Numbered from the stretch's first letter, positions 1 to 6,054 are shown. The stretch is 6,068 bases of DNA from Bacillota bacterium (GCA_023426005.1 JAFABO010000210.1:1-6068); one strand, 5' to 3'. Notes: generated from the letters alone by a model not told the origin. Translations and numbers: made by a program.

Positions 1-119
1 AGATTTCCACCAACAGGCACAAACTGGGGGCAAAAGCCGAAAGAATTCCGGGTAATGGTGTAACCTATTTCAAGGTGTTCCTGCGCCCGGGTACTTATAA
101 GATACTTGCGATAGATTAA
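1..119 (+). CDS. C-terminal end of an unidentified protein (5' end outside window)
   Basis: Reading from base 3, one frame stays open for 38 codons and ends at a TAA at 117-119; the other two forward frames hit stops by about base 54 and base 63. The visible tail ends with KVFLRPGTYKILAID. It alternates hydrophobic and polar residues around a PGTY turn, which suggests a beta-sandwich or other beta-rich C-terminal domain, perhaps of an exported protein, but the piece is too short to assign a family. The codons used look like those of the other genes here. A hairpin that can act as terminator follows 55 bases after the stop, which supports this being a true gene end. It converges with the ABC operon. 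Function unknown. Confidence 0.6.
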   Translation, partial: ISTNRHKLGAKAERIPGNGVTYFKVFLRPGTYKILAID

Positions 120-173
120 ACCTGATCTGGCTATACAGTGCGCCATCACTTGTAGTATATATGTGTAAATGTG

Positions 174-205
174 TGAATAAAGCGTCCATATGGGCGCTTT
201 ATTCA
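174..205. terminator. Bidirectional hairpin terminator between convergent genes
   Basis: GAATAAAGCG at 175-184 is the exact reverse complement of CGCTTTATTC at 195-204, with an outer T-A pair at 174/205. The bases between (185-194) are themselves almost self-complementary around CCATATGG, so nearly the whole 32 bases can fold. The outer stem is A-rich on its left arm and T-rich on its right arm, so a transcript from either side ends its stem in a U-rich run, as in bidirectional intrinsic terminators. No separate T tract follows. The TAA stop of the leftward permease gene (199-201) lies inside the stem. It would serve both the gene ending at 119 and the ABC operon. Confidence 0.7.
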
Positions 206-3200
206 ACCGATTTCAAGGATTCTATCATACTGATCCTCTTCAGTTTATAATGCATTACAATATTGACCAGAACTGCAAAGACCACAGTGAGCACGGCTGC
301 CATAAGGTAACTGTACCAGTATATTTCCCTTCCAAACATAACAACGTCAATTTCAGCGGTTTCCAGTACAAATCTGTTCAGGACAATTCCTCCCAGGAGG
401 CCTATGCTGATGTTTACAAGTGTCAGAATGATATTTTCCCGGAACACATATTCCGACACCTCCAGATCATAGAACCCCAGGACCTTGATACTTGCTATTT
501 CTCTGACCCTTTCAGTTATATTTATATTTGTCAGATTGTATAAGACCACAAAAGCAAGAGCTCCGGCAGAAATTATCATTACAAGCACTATGCTGTTCAG
601 ATTCCCCACCATATCGCTGAAATTTTTCTCATTGATCCTGTTGAAGTTCATTTGAAGTACTGCCGCCTTGCTGACAAGCTGGGAGCTTATCTCATCATCC
701 GTCTCCTGTGATACGTCTTTCTCCTTTACCAGAATACTGTTAAATACCGGTTTCTCCCCGAATTCCTTTTCATAAAGAGTCCTGGTCATATACACATAAT
801 GCAATGTGTAATTTTCATTGATTGCTGCAATCTTTACCTCTACACTCTTAAAGTCTCCATCCTTTATTGTCATCCTGTCTCCAACCTTAAGCTTCAATAT
901 TTTTGCAAGCTTCTCCCCTATTACGGCACCGTCGTCGGTAAGTTTAAGAGGCTCTTTCCCCTGCAGCTTGTGAACTGAAATAAACCGGCTCAGTTCCTCA
1001 TTATCCTCTGGTACTATGAGATTGATCTTCTGCCAGTCCTCCTGATAGCCCGCATCAAAATTTTTGAGACGGACGCTCAGCATCTCCTCCACATTGCCGT
1101 TGGCCTGCAGAGTGTTGACTACCTCCAGTTTATCCTGTTCTTTTGCATTTTCATCTATAATAATCATTGCATTGAATTTGAAAACTTCACCATACTGTCT
1201 CGGAACAATACTGGAAATGGCGTCCCTCAACCCGAAACCCGCCAGCATCAGTGAAGTACAGCCCGCCACCCCCAGCAGCGTCATAAACAGTCTCTTTTTA
1301 TATCTGAATAAGTTTCTGATAGTCACTTTGCTGAAAAAATTCAATCGGTTCCAGATAAAAGGCACTCTCTCCAGAAGCACTCTTTTTCCCATTTTGGGCG
1401 CTTTGGGCCTCATTAAAGAGGAGGGCTGTTCGGTAAGTTCCCTGTAACAGGCCGAATATACCGCCAGTGAAGTGCAGGCCAGCGCTCCCAGGGTTATCCA
1501 GAAGGCGTAATCAATTCTGAAGGGCATGACGGTGGGCGGCAGCCGGTAAAGCATACTGTAAGCATTGGTTATGACAAACGGAAACAGCTTGAGACCAACG
1601 GACAGACCTGCAATGCTTCCGGCCATGCTTGCAATGGCAGCATAGACAAGGTACTTGGATGCTATGGCGAAACTACTGTAGCCCAGGGCTTTAAGAGTTC
1701 CAATCTGAATTCTCTGTTCTTCAACCATCCTTGTCATAGTAGTCAGACATACAAAGGCCGCAACGAAAAAGAAGAACACGGGAAATATTTTTGCTATGGC
1801 ATCTATTCTCTTTGTATCTTCGGAATAGGAGGTGTAGCCGGGGTTATTATTTCTGTCCGTTATATACCACCGGGGTTTCTCTATGTCCTTAATCTTCTGC
1901 TCTGCCCGGGCAATCTCTTTTCTTGCAGTCTCCAGCTTTTTATCCGATTCATTCTTCTGCTTTTCATATTCGGCACGTCCCTCTTCCAGCGTTTTCTCCG
2001 ATTGTTCCAGCTTCAGCGCCGCCTCTTTGAGTTTTCCGGCACCTTCCCTTTTTTGTTTTTCAAAAAGAGCTCTTTGTTTAACAAGTTCCTTCTCTCCCGC
2101 ATCGAGTTCCAGTCTGGTATTTTTCAATCCTGCTTCAGCTGCAGCTGCTTGTGGAGGAGGCATTCCATCCCTGTTTTGTTCAAAGAGCTTAAGCTTTGCA
2201 GAGTATTCCAGTTCCCCCCTTTGAAGCCCTTTTTCAGCCTTTGCAAGCCCAGCTTCCGAAGATGCAATCTTTTGATTGTATAAAATTCTCTGTCCTTCCA
2301 GCTCCAGCTTTCGGCTTTTTATACCGGCTTCACCCTCTTTAAGCTTCTCCAGGGCCTCCGATAATTTTATCTTTTGCTCCTTTTCGCCTTCAGACAGTTC
2401 TTTTTGGGAAGCCTCAAGCTTTTGCCGGGCCTCCAGGCAGACTTCATTGTAGCGCTGTTCCTCACGGTTTTCGGCAATCTCCTCAAACTTTTCCCTGTCT
2501 GTTTTCACAGTTTCCCTGTAAGCATCGCCGAAGGCGGAAAGCCCCTTCGTACTTTGAAGCGTAATATTTAAATCTGTGTAGACCTCCATATTAAAATCCT
2601 CTTCAGGAATGATGGCATACAGTGCCACCGTTCCATTTCCAAGGCTTGAAGTTCCCTTTTCGAATGTCAGGTAATAAGGTGTTTCAATATGCCCCACAAC
2701 CTTGTAAGCCGACTGCTTCAGGTAATCTGTTATAGCCCTGTCCTCCCTGCCGGAATTCAGAAAGATTTCTTCTCCAACAGCAATATTTACACCCCCGATT
2801 TTACCTTTTTCAACCGCACATTCCCCCGGCCTTTCAGGCAGTCTTCCTTCTATCACCCTGTACCTGTTCAAATACCCCTCAGTCTCCTGCTTCAGCTTAT
2901 CCAGGGGAACGGAATGCAGCTTGGCAACCTTGTCCTCATTGCCGGCTTTCATTATTGCATCAATGGTATAGGCGGGCATTATTTCCCTGACTGCCCGACT
3001 GTTTTTTACCGCCTCAATATCTTCTTTGTTAAATCCATATGTAGATATCAGCCTGAGATCCATCAGCTTGTACTCTTCAAAGTACCTGTCGGCCGTCAGC
3101 TGCATGTCGGGACATGTGGCCTTGACCCCCGCAAAGAAGCCGGTGCCCAGTGCAATTATGGCAAATATGGCTATAAATCTGCTTCTTGTTCTCCACAGCT

Positions 3201-3234
3201 CTCTGAATGTATCCTTTAAATGAGCGTTTCTCAT
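199..3234 (-). CDS. ABC transporter permease with two FtsX-like domains and a long coiled-coil insert
   Basis: This 1011-residue protein is the membrane subunit for the ATPase encoded just upstream. Hydrophobic segments lie near residues 20-37, 483-500, 525-552, 575-596, 649-668, 879-902, 934-953 and 972-994, giving a 4+4 arrangement. The first FtsX-like domain carries the typical VEEQRIQIGTLKALGYS (504-520); the second carries ERVREIASIKVLGF (908-921). Residues 40-245 form the first extracytoplasmic domain. Residues 245-452 are almost pure charged/Leu helix, broken by GMPPPQ at 357-362, so two antiparallel helices are likely. A second extracytoplasmic domain spans 669-878. The ATG at 3232-3234 has GGAGG at 3239-3243, four bases away. 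The closest families are MacB/LolC-type exporters and mechanotransmitters; the substrate is unknown. No separate periplasmic adaptor or outer-membrane channel gene is seen. The family call is firm, the role is inferred. Confidence 0.95.
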   Translation of the reverse strand: MRNAHLKDTFRELWRTRSRFIAIFAIIALGTGFFAGVKATCPDMQLTADRYFEEYKLMDLRLISTYGFNKEDIEAVKNSRAVREIMPAYTIDAIMKAGNEDKVAKLHSVPLDKLKQETEGYLNRYRVIEGRLPERPGECAVEKGKIGGVNIAVGEEIFLNSGREDRAITDYLKQSAYKVVGHIETPYYLTFEKGTSSLGNGTVALYAIIPEEDFNMEVYTDLNITLQSTKGLSAFGDAYRETVKTDREKFEEIAENREEQRYNEVCLEARQKLEASQKELSEGEKEQKIKLSEALEKLKEGEAGIKSRKLELEGQRILYNQKIASSEAGLAKAEKGLQRGELEYSAKLKLFEQNRDGMPPPQAAAAEAGLKNTRLELDAGEKELVKQRALFEKQKREGAGKLKEAALKLEQSEKTLEEGRAEYEKQKNESDKKLETARKEIARAEQKIKDIEKPRWYITDRNNNPGYTSYSEDTKRIDAIAKIFPVFFFFVAAFVCLTTMTRMVEEQRIQIGTLKALGYSSFAIASKYLVYAAIASMAGSIAGLSVGLKLFPFVITNAYSMLYRLPPTVMPFRIDYAFWITLGALACTSLAVYSACYRELTEQPSSLMRPKAPKMGKRVLLERVPFIWNRLNFFSKVTIRNLFRYKKRLFMTLLGVAGCTSLMLAGFGLRDAISSIVPRQYGEVFKFNAMIIIDENAKEQDKLEVVNTLQANGNVEEMLSVRLKNFDAGYQEDWQKINLIVPEDNEELSRFISVHKLQGKEPLKLTDDGAVIGEKLAKILKLKVGDRMTIKDGDFKSVEVKIAAINENYTLHYVYMTRTLYEKEFGEKPVFNSILVKEKDVSQETDDEISSQLVSKAAVLQMNFNRINEKNFSDMVGNLNSIVLVMIISAGALAFVVLYNLTNINITERVREIASIKVLGFYDLEVSEYVFRENIILTLVNISIGLLGGIVLNRFVLETAEIDVVMFGREIYWYSYLMAAVLTVVFAVLVNIVMHYKLKRISMIESLKSVE

Positions 3235-3254
3235 ATAACCTCCATATTCCAGGT

Positions 3255-3276
3255 GGATACCGGATTTCCGGACTCC
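3255..3276 (-). other. Small hairpin in the gap between ATPase and permease genes
   Basis: CCGGA at 3260-3264 pairs with TCCGG at 3267-3271, and GGA at 3255-3257 pairs with TCC at 3274-3276 around a two-base mismatch on each side. The hairpin sits in the 55-base space between the ATPase stop and the permease ribosome binding site. No T run follows, so it is not a good terminator. It could stabilise or process the mRNA and set the relative amounts of the two subunits, or it could be chance. Confidence 0.3.
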
Positions 3277-3289
3277 ATCCGTATATTTG

Positions 3290-3991
3290 TTACCATTCTA
3301 TATCCTCAACATTAGCGGGCTTGTCATTTAAAACCACACTTTCAACCTTACTGTTTTTTATTTTTATTACCCTGTCAGCCATAGGGGCTATAGCCAGATT
3401 GTGGGTAATTACTATAACGGTCATTCCATTCTGTCTGCAAGTATCCTGCAGCAGCTTGAGAATACTCTTCCCGGTTGTATAATCCAGCGCTCCCGTGGGT
3501 TCATCACACAACAGCAGCTTGGGTTTCTTGGCAAGCGCTCTGGCTATGGCGACGCGCTGCTGCTCACCGCCTGAAAGCTGGGCAGGAAAATTTGCCAGTC
3601 TGTCTCCCAGGCCCACATCAATAAGAATCTGCCCGGCCTCCATGGGATCCTTGCAAATCTGTGAAGCCAGTTCAACATTTTCTTTTGCAGTGAGGTTCTG
3701 AATGAGATTGTAAAACTGGAATACGAAACCTATATCGTACCTTCTATACGTGATGAGCTGTCTGGGCTTATATTCACTTATCCTCTGTCCGTCAACCGTT
3801 ATCTCCCCTTCATCACAGGTATCCATCCCTCCGAGAATATTGAGTACGGTAGTTTTTCCCGCACCGCTCGGTCCCACGATAACCACAAATTCTCCGCTGT
3901 TTATCTCAAAGTTTATTCCATTAGCGGCGTTAATGGTAACCTCCCCCATTTTATACCGCTTAAACACATTTTTAAATTCAACAAAACCCAT
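3290..3991 (-). CDS. ABC transporter ATP-binding protein, LolD/MacB type
   Basis: Cytoplasmic ATPase of 233 residues that powers the neighbouring FtsX-type permease. All nucleotide-binding motifs are intact: Walker A GPSGAGKT (40-47), Q-loop glutamine in VFQFYNL (Q82), signature LSGGEQQR (139-146), Walker B LLLCDEP with catalytic E164, D-loop GALD (167-170) and the switch histidine H197 in ITHN. The wording QLSGGEQQRVAIARAL and DEPTGALD is typical of the LolD/MacB/FtsE branch. The chosen start is the ATG at 3989-3991 because GGAGG lies at 3997-4001 with a five-base gap and the family-typical N-terminus (FVEFKNVFKRY) begins right there. In-frame upstream starts (TTG at 4025-4027, ATG at 4019-4021) would add 12 or 10 residues but have no ribosome binding site. 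The permease follows 55 bases later on the same strand, so the two form an operon. Substrate unknown. Confidence 0.95.
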   Translation of the reverse strand: MGFVEFKNVFKRYKMGEVTINAANGINFEINSGEFVVIVGPSGAGKTTVLNILGGMDTCDEGEITVDGQRISEYKPRQLITYRRYDIGFVFQFYNLIQNLTAKENVELASQICKDPMEAGQILIDVGLGDRLANFPAQLSGGEQQRVAIARALAKKPKLLLCDEPTGALDYTTGKSILKLLQDTCRQNGMTVIVITHNLAIAPMADRVIKIKNSKVESVVLNDKPANVEDIEW

Positions 3992-3996
3992 ATATG

Positions 3997-4001
3997 CCTC
4001 C
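3997..4001 (-). promoter_or_regulatory. Ribosome binding site that fixes the ATPase start
   Basis: The leftward strand reads GGAGG here, then CATAT, then ATG at 3989-3991. Neither upstream in-frame start codon (4019-4021, 4025-4027) has a comparable site, so this decides for the 233-residue protein. Confidence 0.8.
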
Positions 4002-4056
4002 GTTACTTTTTTCCCATTCATATTCAATTACAATGTAATATCATTTCTAATATTTA

Positions 4057-4062
4057 ATTATA
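4057..4062 (-). promoter_or_regulatory. Candidate -10 box (TATAAT) for the ABC operon
   Basis: The leftward strand contains an exact TATAAT about 65 bases upstream of the ATPase start codon, in an AT-rich stretch. No recognisable -35 hexamer stands 16-18 bases further upstream, so this would have to be an activator-dependent promoter or is chance in AT-rich DNA. Confidence 0.3.
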
Positions 4063-4149
4063 TATCTGGAAAACGAATATTAGATAGGTAGTTTTGAAAA
4101 TTTGCATGCTTTTTTTCCGGGTTTTTATGGTGAAATAACCTCTTCTATT

Positions 4150-4189
4150 GGTATAAATCTGCCTTCCGGAGGGTATAAATAATAATACC
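4150..4189. repeat. GGTATAAAT direct repeat with inverted half-site, possible operator
   Basis: GGTATAAAT occurs at 4150-4158 and again at 4172-4180, 22 bases apart start to start, which is close to two helical turns, so both copies face the same side of the DNA. An inverted relative, GGTATTATT on the other strand, occupies 4181-4189 directly after the second copy and forms a GGTAT...ATACC dyad with it. The cluster lies in the divergent spacer between the ABC operon and the 84-residue gene, and overlaps a candidate leftward extended -10 element. A regulator binding site is a reasonable inference; the regulator is not in the window. Confidence 0.4.
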
Positions 4190-4209
4190 ACTTTCATACT
4201 CCGCAGCAA
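4182..4209 (-). promoter_or_regulatory. Candidate leftward promoter with extended -10
   Basis: The leftward strand reads TGGTATTAT at 4182-4190, an extended -10 (TGn plus TATTAT, five of six consensus bases). A weak -35-like TTGCTG lies at 4204-4209, 16 bases away. It would give the ABC operon a leader of about 185 bases. The element overlaps the repeat cluster, which would suit repressor control. It is one of two candidates and is not proven. Confidence 0.3.
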
Positions 4210-4275
4210 TTCTCTTAGCAATTTTAACCGTTTATATCCATAAGAAAGTGAGTTTAATAATCGCCAGGTGAATTT

Positions 4276-4530
4276 ATGATAATTCAGTGTGAAAGGAAGG
4301 AATTTATTTTGCAGGACGATCTGATAGCCATAACCCGCGATGATAAGTTTATCGGCTACGGAAAGGTTATCGCAGTGTTAGAAGAGCATGTACTTGTTGA
4401 TGTTGATGCAAATGCCAGTAAGTCATTATTTGAAATTTTCAGTGAAGAAATACCTTGTGATTTCACCTTTGTTAATGAAAAGTATTATCCGAAAAGCGGT
4501 GAATTAAAGAAGGATATAGAGGGCAGGTGA
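4276..4530 (+). CDS. Uncharacterised 84-residue protein
   Basis: I do not recognise this protein. It starts at ATG 4276-4278 with AGGTGA at 4266-4271 as a well-placed ribosome binding site and ends in TGA at 4528-4530, inside the stem of a strong terminator. It is soluble-looking, acidic, has no signal peptide or membrane segment and has two cysteines (5 and 61, by count). The middle part alternates hydrophobic residues (DLIAITRDDKFIGYGKVIAV, then EHVLVDVD), suggesting several short beta strands as in a small barrel, followed by a probable helix (SKSLFEIF) and a polar tail. It is transcribed divergently from the ABC operon and sits upstream of htrA in the same direction, but a terminator separates them. 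Good translation signals and gene-like codon use make it a likely real gene; function unknown. Confidence 0.8.
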   Translation: MIIQCERKEFILQDDLIAITRDDKFIGYGKVIAVLEEHVLVDVDANASKSLFEIFSEEIPCDFTFVNEKYYPKSGELKKDIEGR

Positions 4531-4554
4531 TCCATTACCTGCCTTATTTATTTT
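4522..4554 (+). terminator. Rho-independent terminator after the 84-residue gene
   Basis: GGCAGGTGA (4522-4530) pairs with TTACCTGCC (4535-4543), nine pairs with one G-U, around a four-base loop TCCA, and is followed at once by TTATTTATTTT (4544-4554). The gene's TGA stop is part of the left arm. This separates the small gene's transcript from htrA. Confidence 0.88.
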
Positions 4555-4597
4555 GTCGGAAAAATACCATCGCTCGCTTCCTCTGCCATTCGTTAAC

Positions 4598-4624
4598 AAT
4601 TTGTTCTAAATTTTATAACAAATT
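4598..4624. repeat. 27-base near-perfect palindrome, possible operator upstream of htrA
   Basis: AATTTGTT at 4598-4605 is the exact reverse complement of AACAAATT at 4617-4624, and the inner TAAA (4607-4610) pairs with TTTA (4612-4615) around the central base 4611. Only the 4606/4616 pair breaks the symmetry. A third partial copy of the half-site (TTAACAA at 4593-4599) overlaps its left edge. It lies 129 bases before the htrA start codon and just after the preceding terminator, so it is well placed as an operator for htrA. A TATAAC (4614-4619) with TTAACA (4593-4598) 15 bases upstream could be a promoter within it. The AT-rich stem makes a terminator role unlikely. Confidence 0.45.
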
Positions 4625-4673
4625 ATTAATTAATTCTTCGTAAAATATACATAATTAATAGCTATCATATAAG

Positions 4674-4702
4674 CATAAGGTAAATCACAAAAAACATAAG
4701 GT
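4674..4702 (+). repeat. CATAAGGT direct repeat upstream of htrA
   Basis: CATAAGGT occurs at 4674-4681 and again at 4695-4702, 21 bases apart start to start, about two helical turns. Tandem same-face direct repeats are the usual binding pattern of OmpR-type response regulators, which control htrA genes in some Firmicutes (CssR in Bacillus). The motif itself does not match a regulator site I can name. The remainder of the leader up to the ribosome binding site is AT-rich, with no convincing -35/-10 pair for the main start. Confidence 0.35.
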
Positions 4703-4752
4703 CCATTATTAAGTACTTATAAGCGTTCGACTGACGCGGAAGGGAGTCAACT

Positions 4753-6054
4753 ATGAATAATAATTTTAACAATGATGACTGGAACAGCCAAAGTCAAAAT
4801 AACTTTAATTATGATAACCAGGGATATTACAAGGAAATAGTGGTGCAGCCCAGGAAAAAACGGGGCGGCAGATTTGTTACTTATCTTTCGCTGGTTCTGA
4901 TAACTTCACTGGTAACCAGCTTCGCAGTGGGCGGTGTTATGTATTCGAATTTTTCCCGGCAGCTGGATAACCAGGTAAATTCGCTGAAGCAGACTGTTGT
5001 CACTCAAACCTCGGGTGATGGAGGTTCATCGCCTACAAAGCTTTCCACAGCAACTGACAATGTAAAGGCCACAAATTTGTTCAGCACAGGCACAGGTGAA
5101 CTGACTGTGGCACAGATAGCAAAAAAAGTCGGACCGTCAATAGTGGGAATTAAAATGACGGTTCAAAGCACCAGGCAGTCACCTTTTTATAGCACCAGGT
5201 CCTCAACCTCCGACTCTGAAGGTTCAGGAATTATTTTTACAGAGGACGGCTATATAATCACAAACTATCATGTGGTACAATACGCCGACCCCAAGAACGG
5301 TGCTGCCAATACTGCACTGACTGTTTATTTGCCGGATAAAAGGGAAGCAAAGGCCAAATTTATCGGAGGTGACAGTGAAAATGATCTTGCTGTTATCAAA
5401 ATTGATCTGACAAATCTTCCTGCAGCAGAGCTGGGGGATTCGTCGGAGGTCGAAGTCGGAGATCCGGCAGTTGCCATAGGCAATCCGCTTGGTATGGAAT
5501 TTGCCGGCTCGGTCACCTATGGAGTAATAAGTGCCCTGAACAGGCAGCTGAAAACAGGAGATAACAGCTTGACCCTTATTCAGACTGATGCAGCTATAAA
5601 TCCGGGCAACAGCGGTGGAGCCCTTGTAAATAAAAAAGGACAGGTAATCGGTATAAATTCAGCGAAAATTTCAGTTGAAGGCATTGAAGGACTGGGCTTT
5701 GCAATCCCTATGAACACTGCGAAACCCATAGTTGATCAGTTAAAGACCTATGGATATGTAAAAGGAAAGCCATTGATCGGAATATCCGCTCAGGAAGTCA
5801 CGGCCGAAATCTCCAGAATGTATGATCTGCCCGTCGGAGTTTATATCTCCGAAGTCACACAGGGAGGAGCTGCCCAAGCTGCCGGTATACAAAAAGGGGA
5901 TGTCCTTGTAAAACTTGACGGTTCAAAGATAGAGTCCATGGCCGACCTGGATGCCGTCAAAAAAAACCATAAAGCCGGTGATACTGTGAGTGCCGTAGTT
6001 TCAAGAGACGGTAAGGAAGTTACCTTGAGTATAACCTTCAGTGAAGACAAATAA
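4753..6054 (+). CDS. htrA: Membrane-anchored HtrA/DegP-family serine protease with one PDZ domain
   Basis: A 433-residue surface protease and chaperone that degrades misfolded exported proteins. The cytoplasmic N-terminus (1-26) is rich in Asn (10) and Gln (3), followed by a basic stretch RKKRGGR (34-40) and one membrane segment at about 43-64 (YLSLVLITSLVTSFAVGG), so the rest faces outward as a type II anchored protein. A linker (65-115) rich in Ser, Thr and Gly leads to the trypsin-like domain, with the intact triad H173 (NYHVV), D211 (NDLAVIK) and S287 (GNSGGAL). One PDZ domain covers about 338-430, with LIGIS at 341-345 as the likely peptide-binding loop. Length and layout match Firmicutes HtrA/YkdA/YyxA proteins. 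The ATG at 4753 has GGAAGGGAG at 4738-4746, six bases away. It is likely transcribed from its own promoter, because a terminator lies upstream. The gene is complete; only 14 bases follow its stop. Confidence 0.97.
   Translation: MNNNFNNDDWNSQSQNNFNYDNQGYYKEIVVQPRKKRGGRFVTYLSLVLITSLVTSFAVGGVMYSNFSRQLDNQVNSLKQTVVTQTSGDGGSSPTKLSTATDNVKATNLFSTGTGELTVAQIAKKVGPSIVGIKMTVQSTRQSPFYSTRSSTSDSEGSGIIFTEDGYIITNYHVVQYADPKNGAANTALTVYLPDKREAKAKFIGGDSENDLAVIKIDLTNLPAAELGDSSEVEVGDPAVAIGNPLGMEFAGSVTYGVISALNRQLKTGDNSLTLIQTDAAINPGNSGGALVNKKGQVIGINSAKISVEGIEGLGFAIPMNTAKPIVDQLKTYGYVKGKPLIGISAQEVTAEISRMYDLPVGVYISEVTQGGAAQAAGIQKGDVLVKLDGSKIESMADLDAVKKNHKAGDTVSAVVSRDGKEVTLSITFSEDK

Noticed and set aside
190..543. 117-codon rightward open frame opposite the permease C-terminus
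   Set aside because: It lies wholly antisense to the second FtsX-like domain, starts inside the bidirectional terminator, has no ribosome binding site and gives a protein without recognisable composition or domain.
1883..2224. 113-codon rightward Ser/Phe-rich frame
   Set aside because: It is the complement of the Lys/Glu coiled coil: GAA/GAG and AAA/AAG codons read backwards become Ser, Phe and Leu. The low-complexity protein is an artefact.
2689..3219. 176-codon rightward frame opposite the permease N-terminus
   Set aside because: No ribosome binding site and no domain; the leftward strand shows strong family motifs throughout.
3750..4091. 113-codon rightward frame opposite the ATPase start
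   Set aside because: Antisense to Walker A and the leader of the ATPase; no translation signal.
3992..4275. Riboswitch or T-box in the divergent spacer
   Set aside because: No conserved T-box sequence, no anti-terminator/terminator pair and no recognisable aptamer core could be seen on either strand.
4598..4624. Rex, Fur/PerR or LexA operator
   Set aside because: Half-site spacing does not fit the Rex consensus, and there is no TTATAATNATTATAA-type or GAAC...GTTC core, so I left the regulator unnamed.
4598..4624. Second terminator after the 84-residue gene
   Set aside because: The stem is almost all A-T with no GC-rich core and no following T run; the true terminator is at 4522-4554.
4723..4737. 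Short hairpin GCGT...ACGC just before the htrA ribosome binding site
   Set aside because: Only four Watson-Crick pairs and one wobble; too weak to support a thermosensor or translational switch claim.
5325..5516. Leftward frame inside htrA
   Set aside because: Antisense to the catalytic Asp region of a clear HtrA gene; no start signal.
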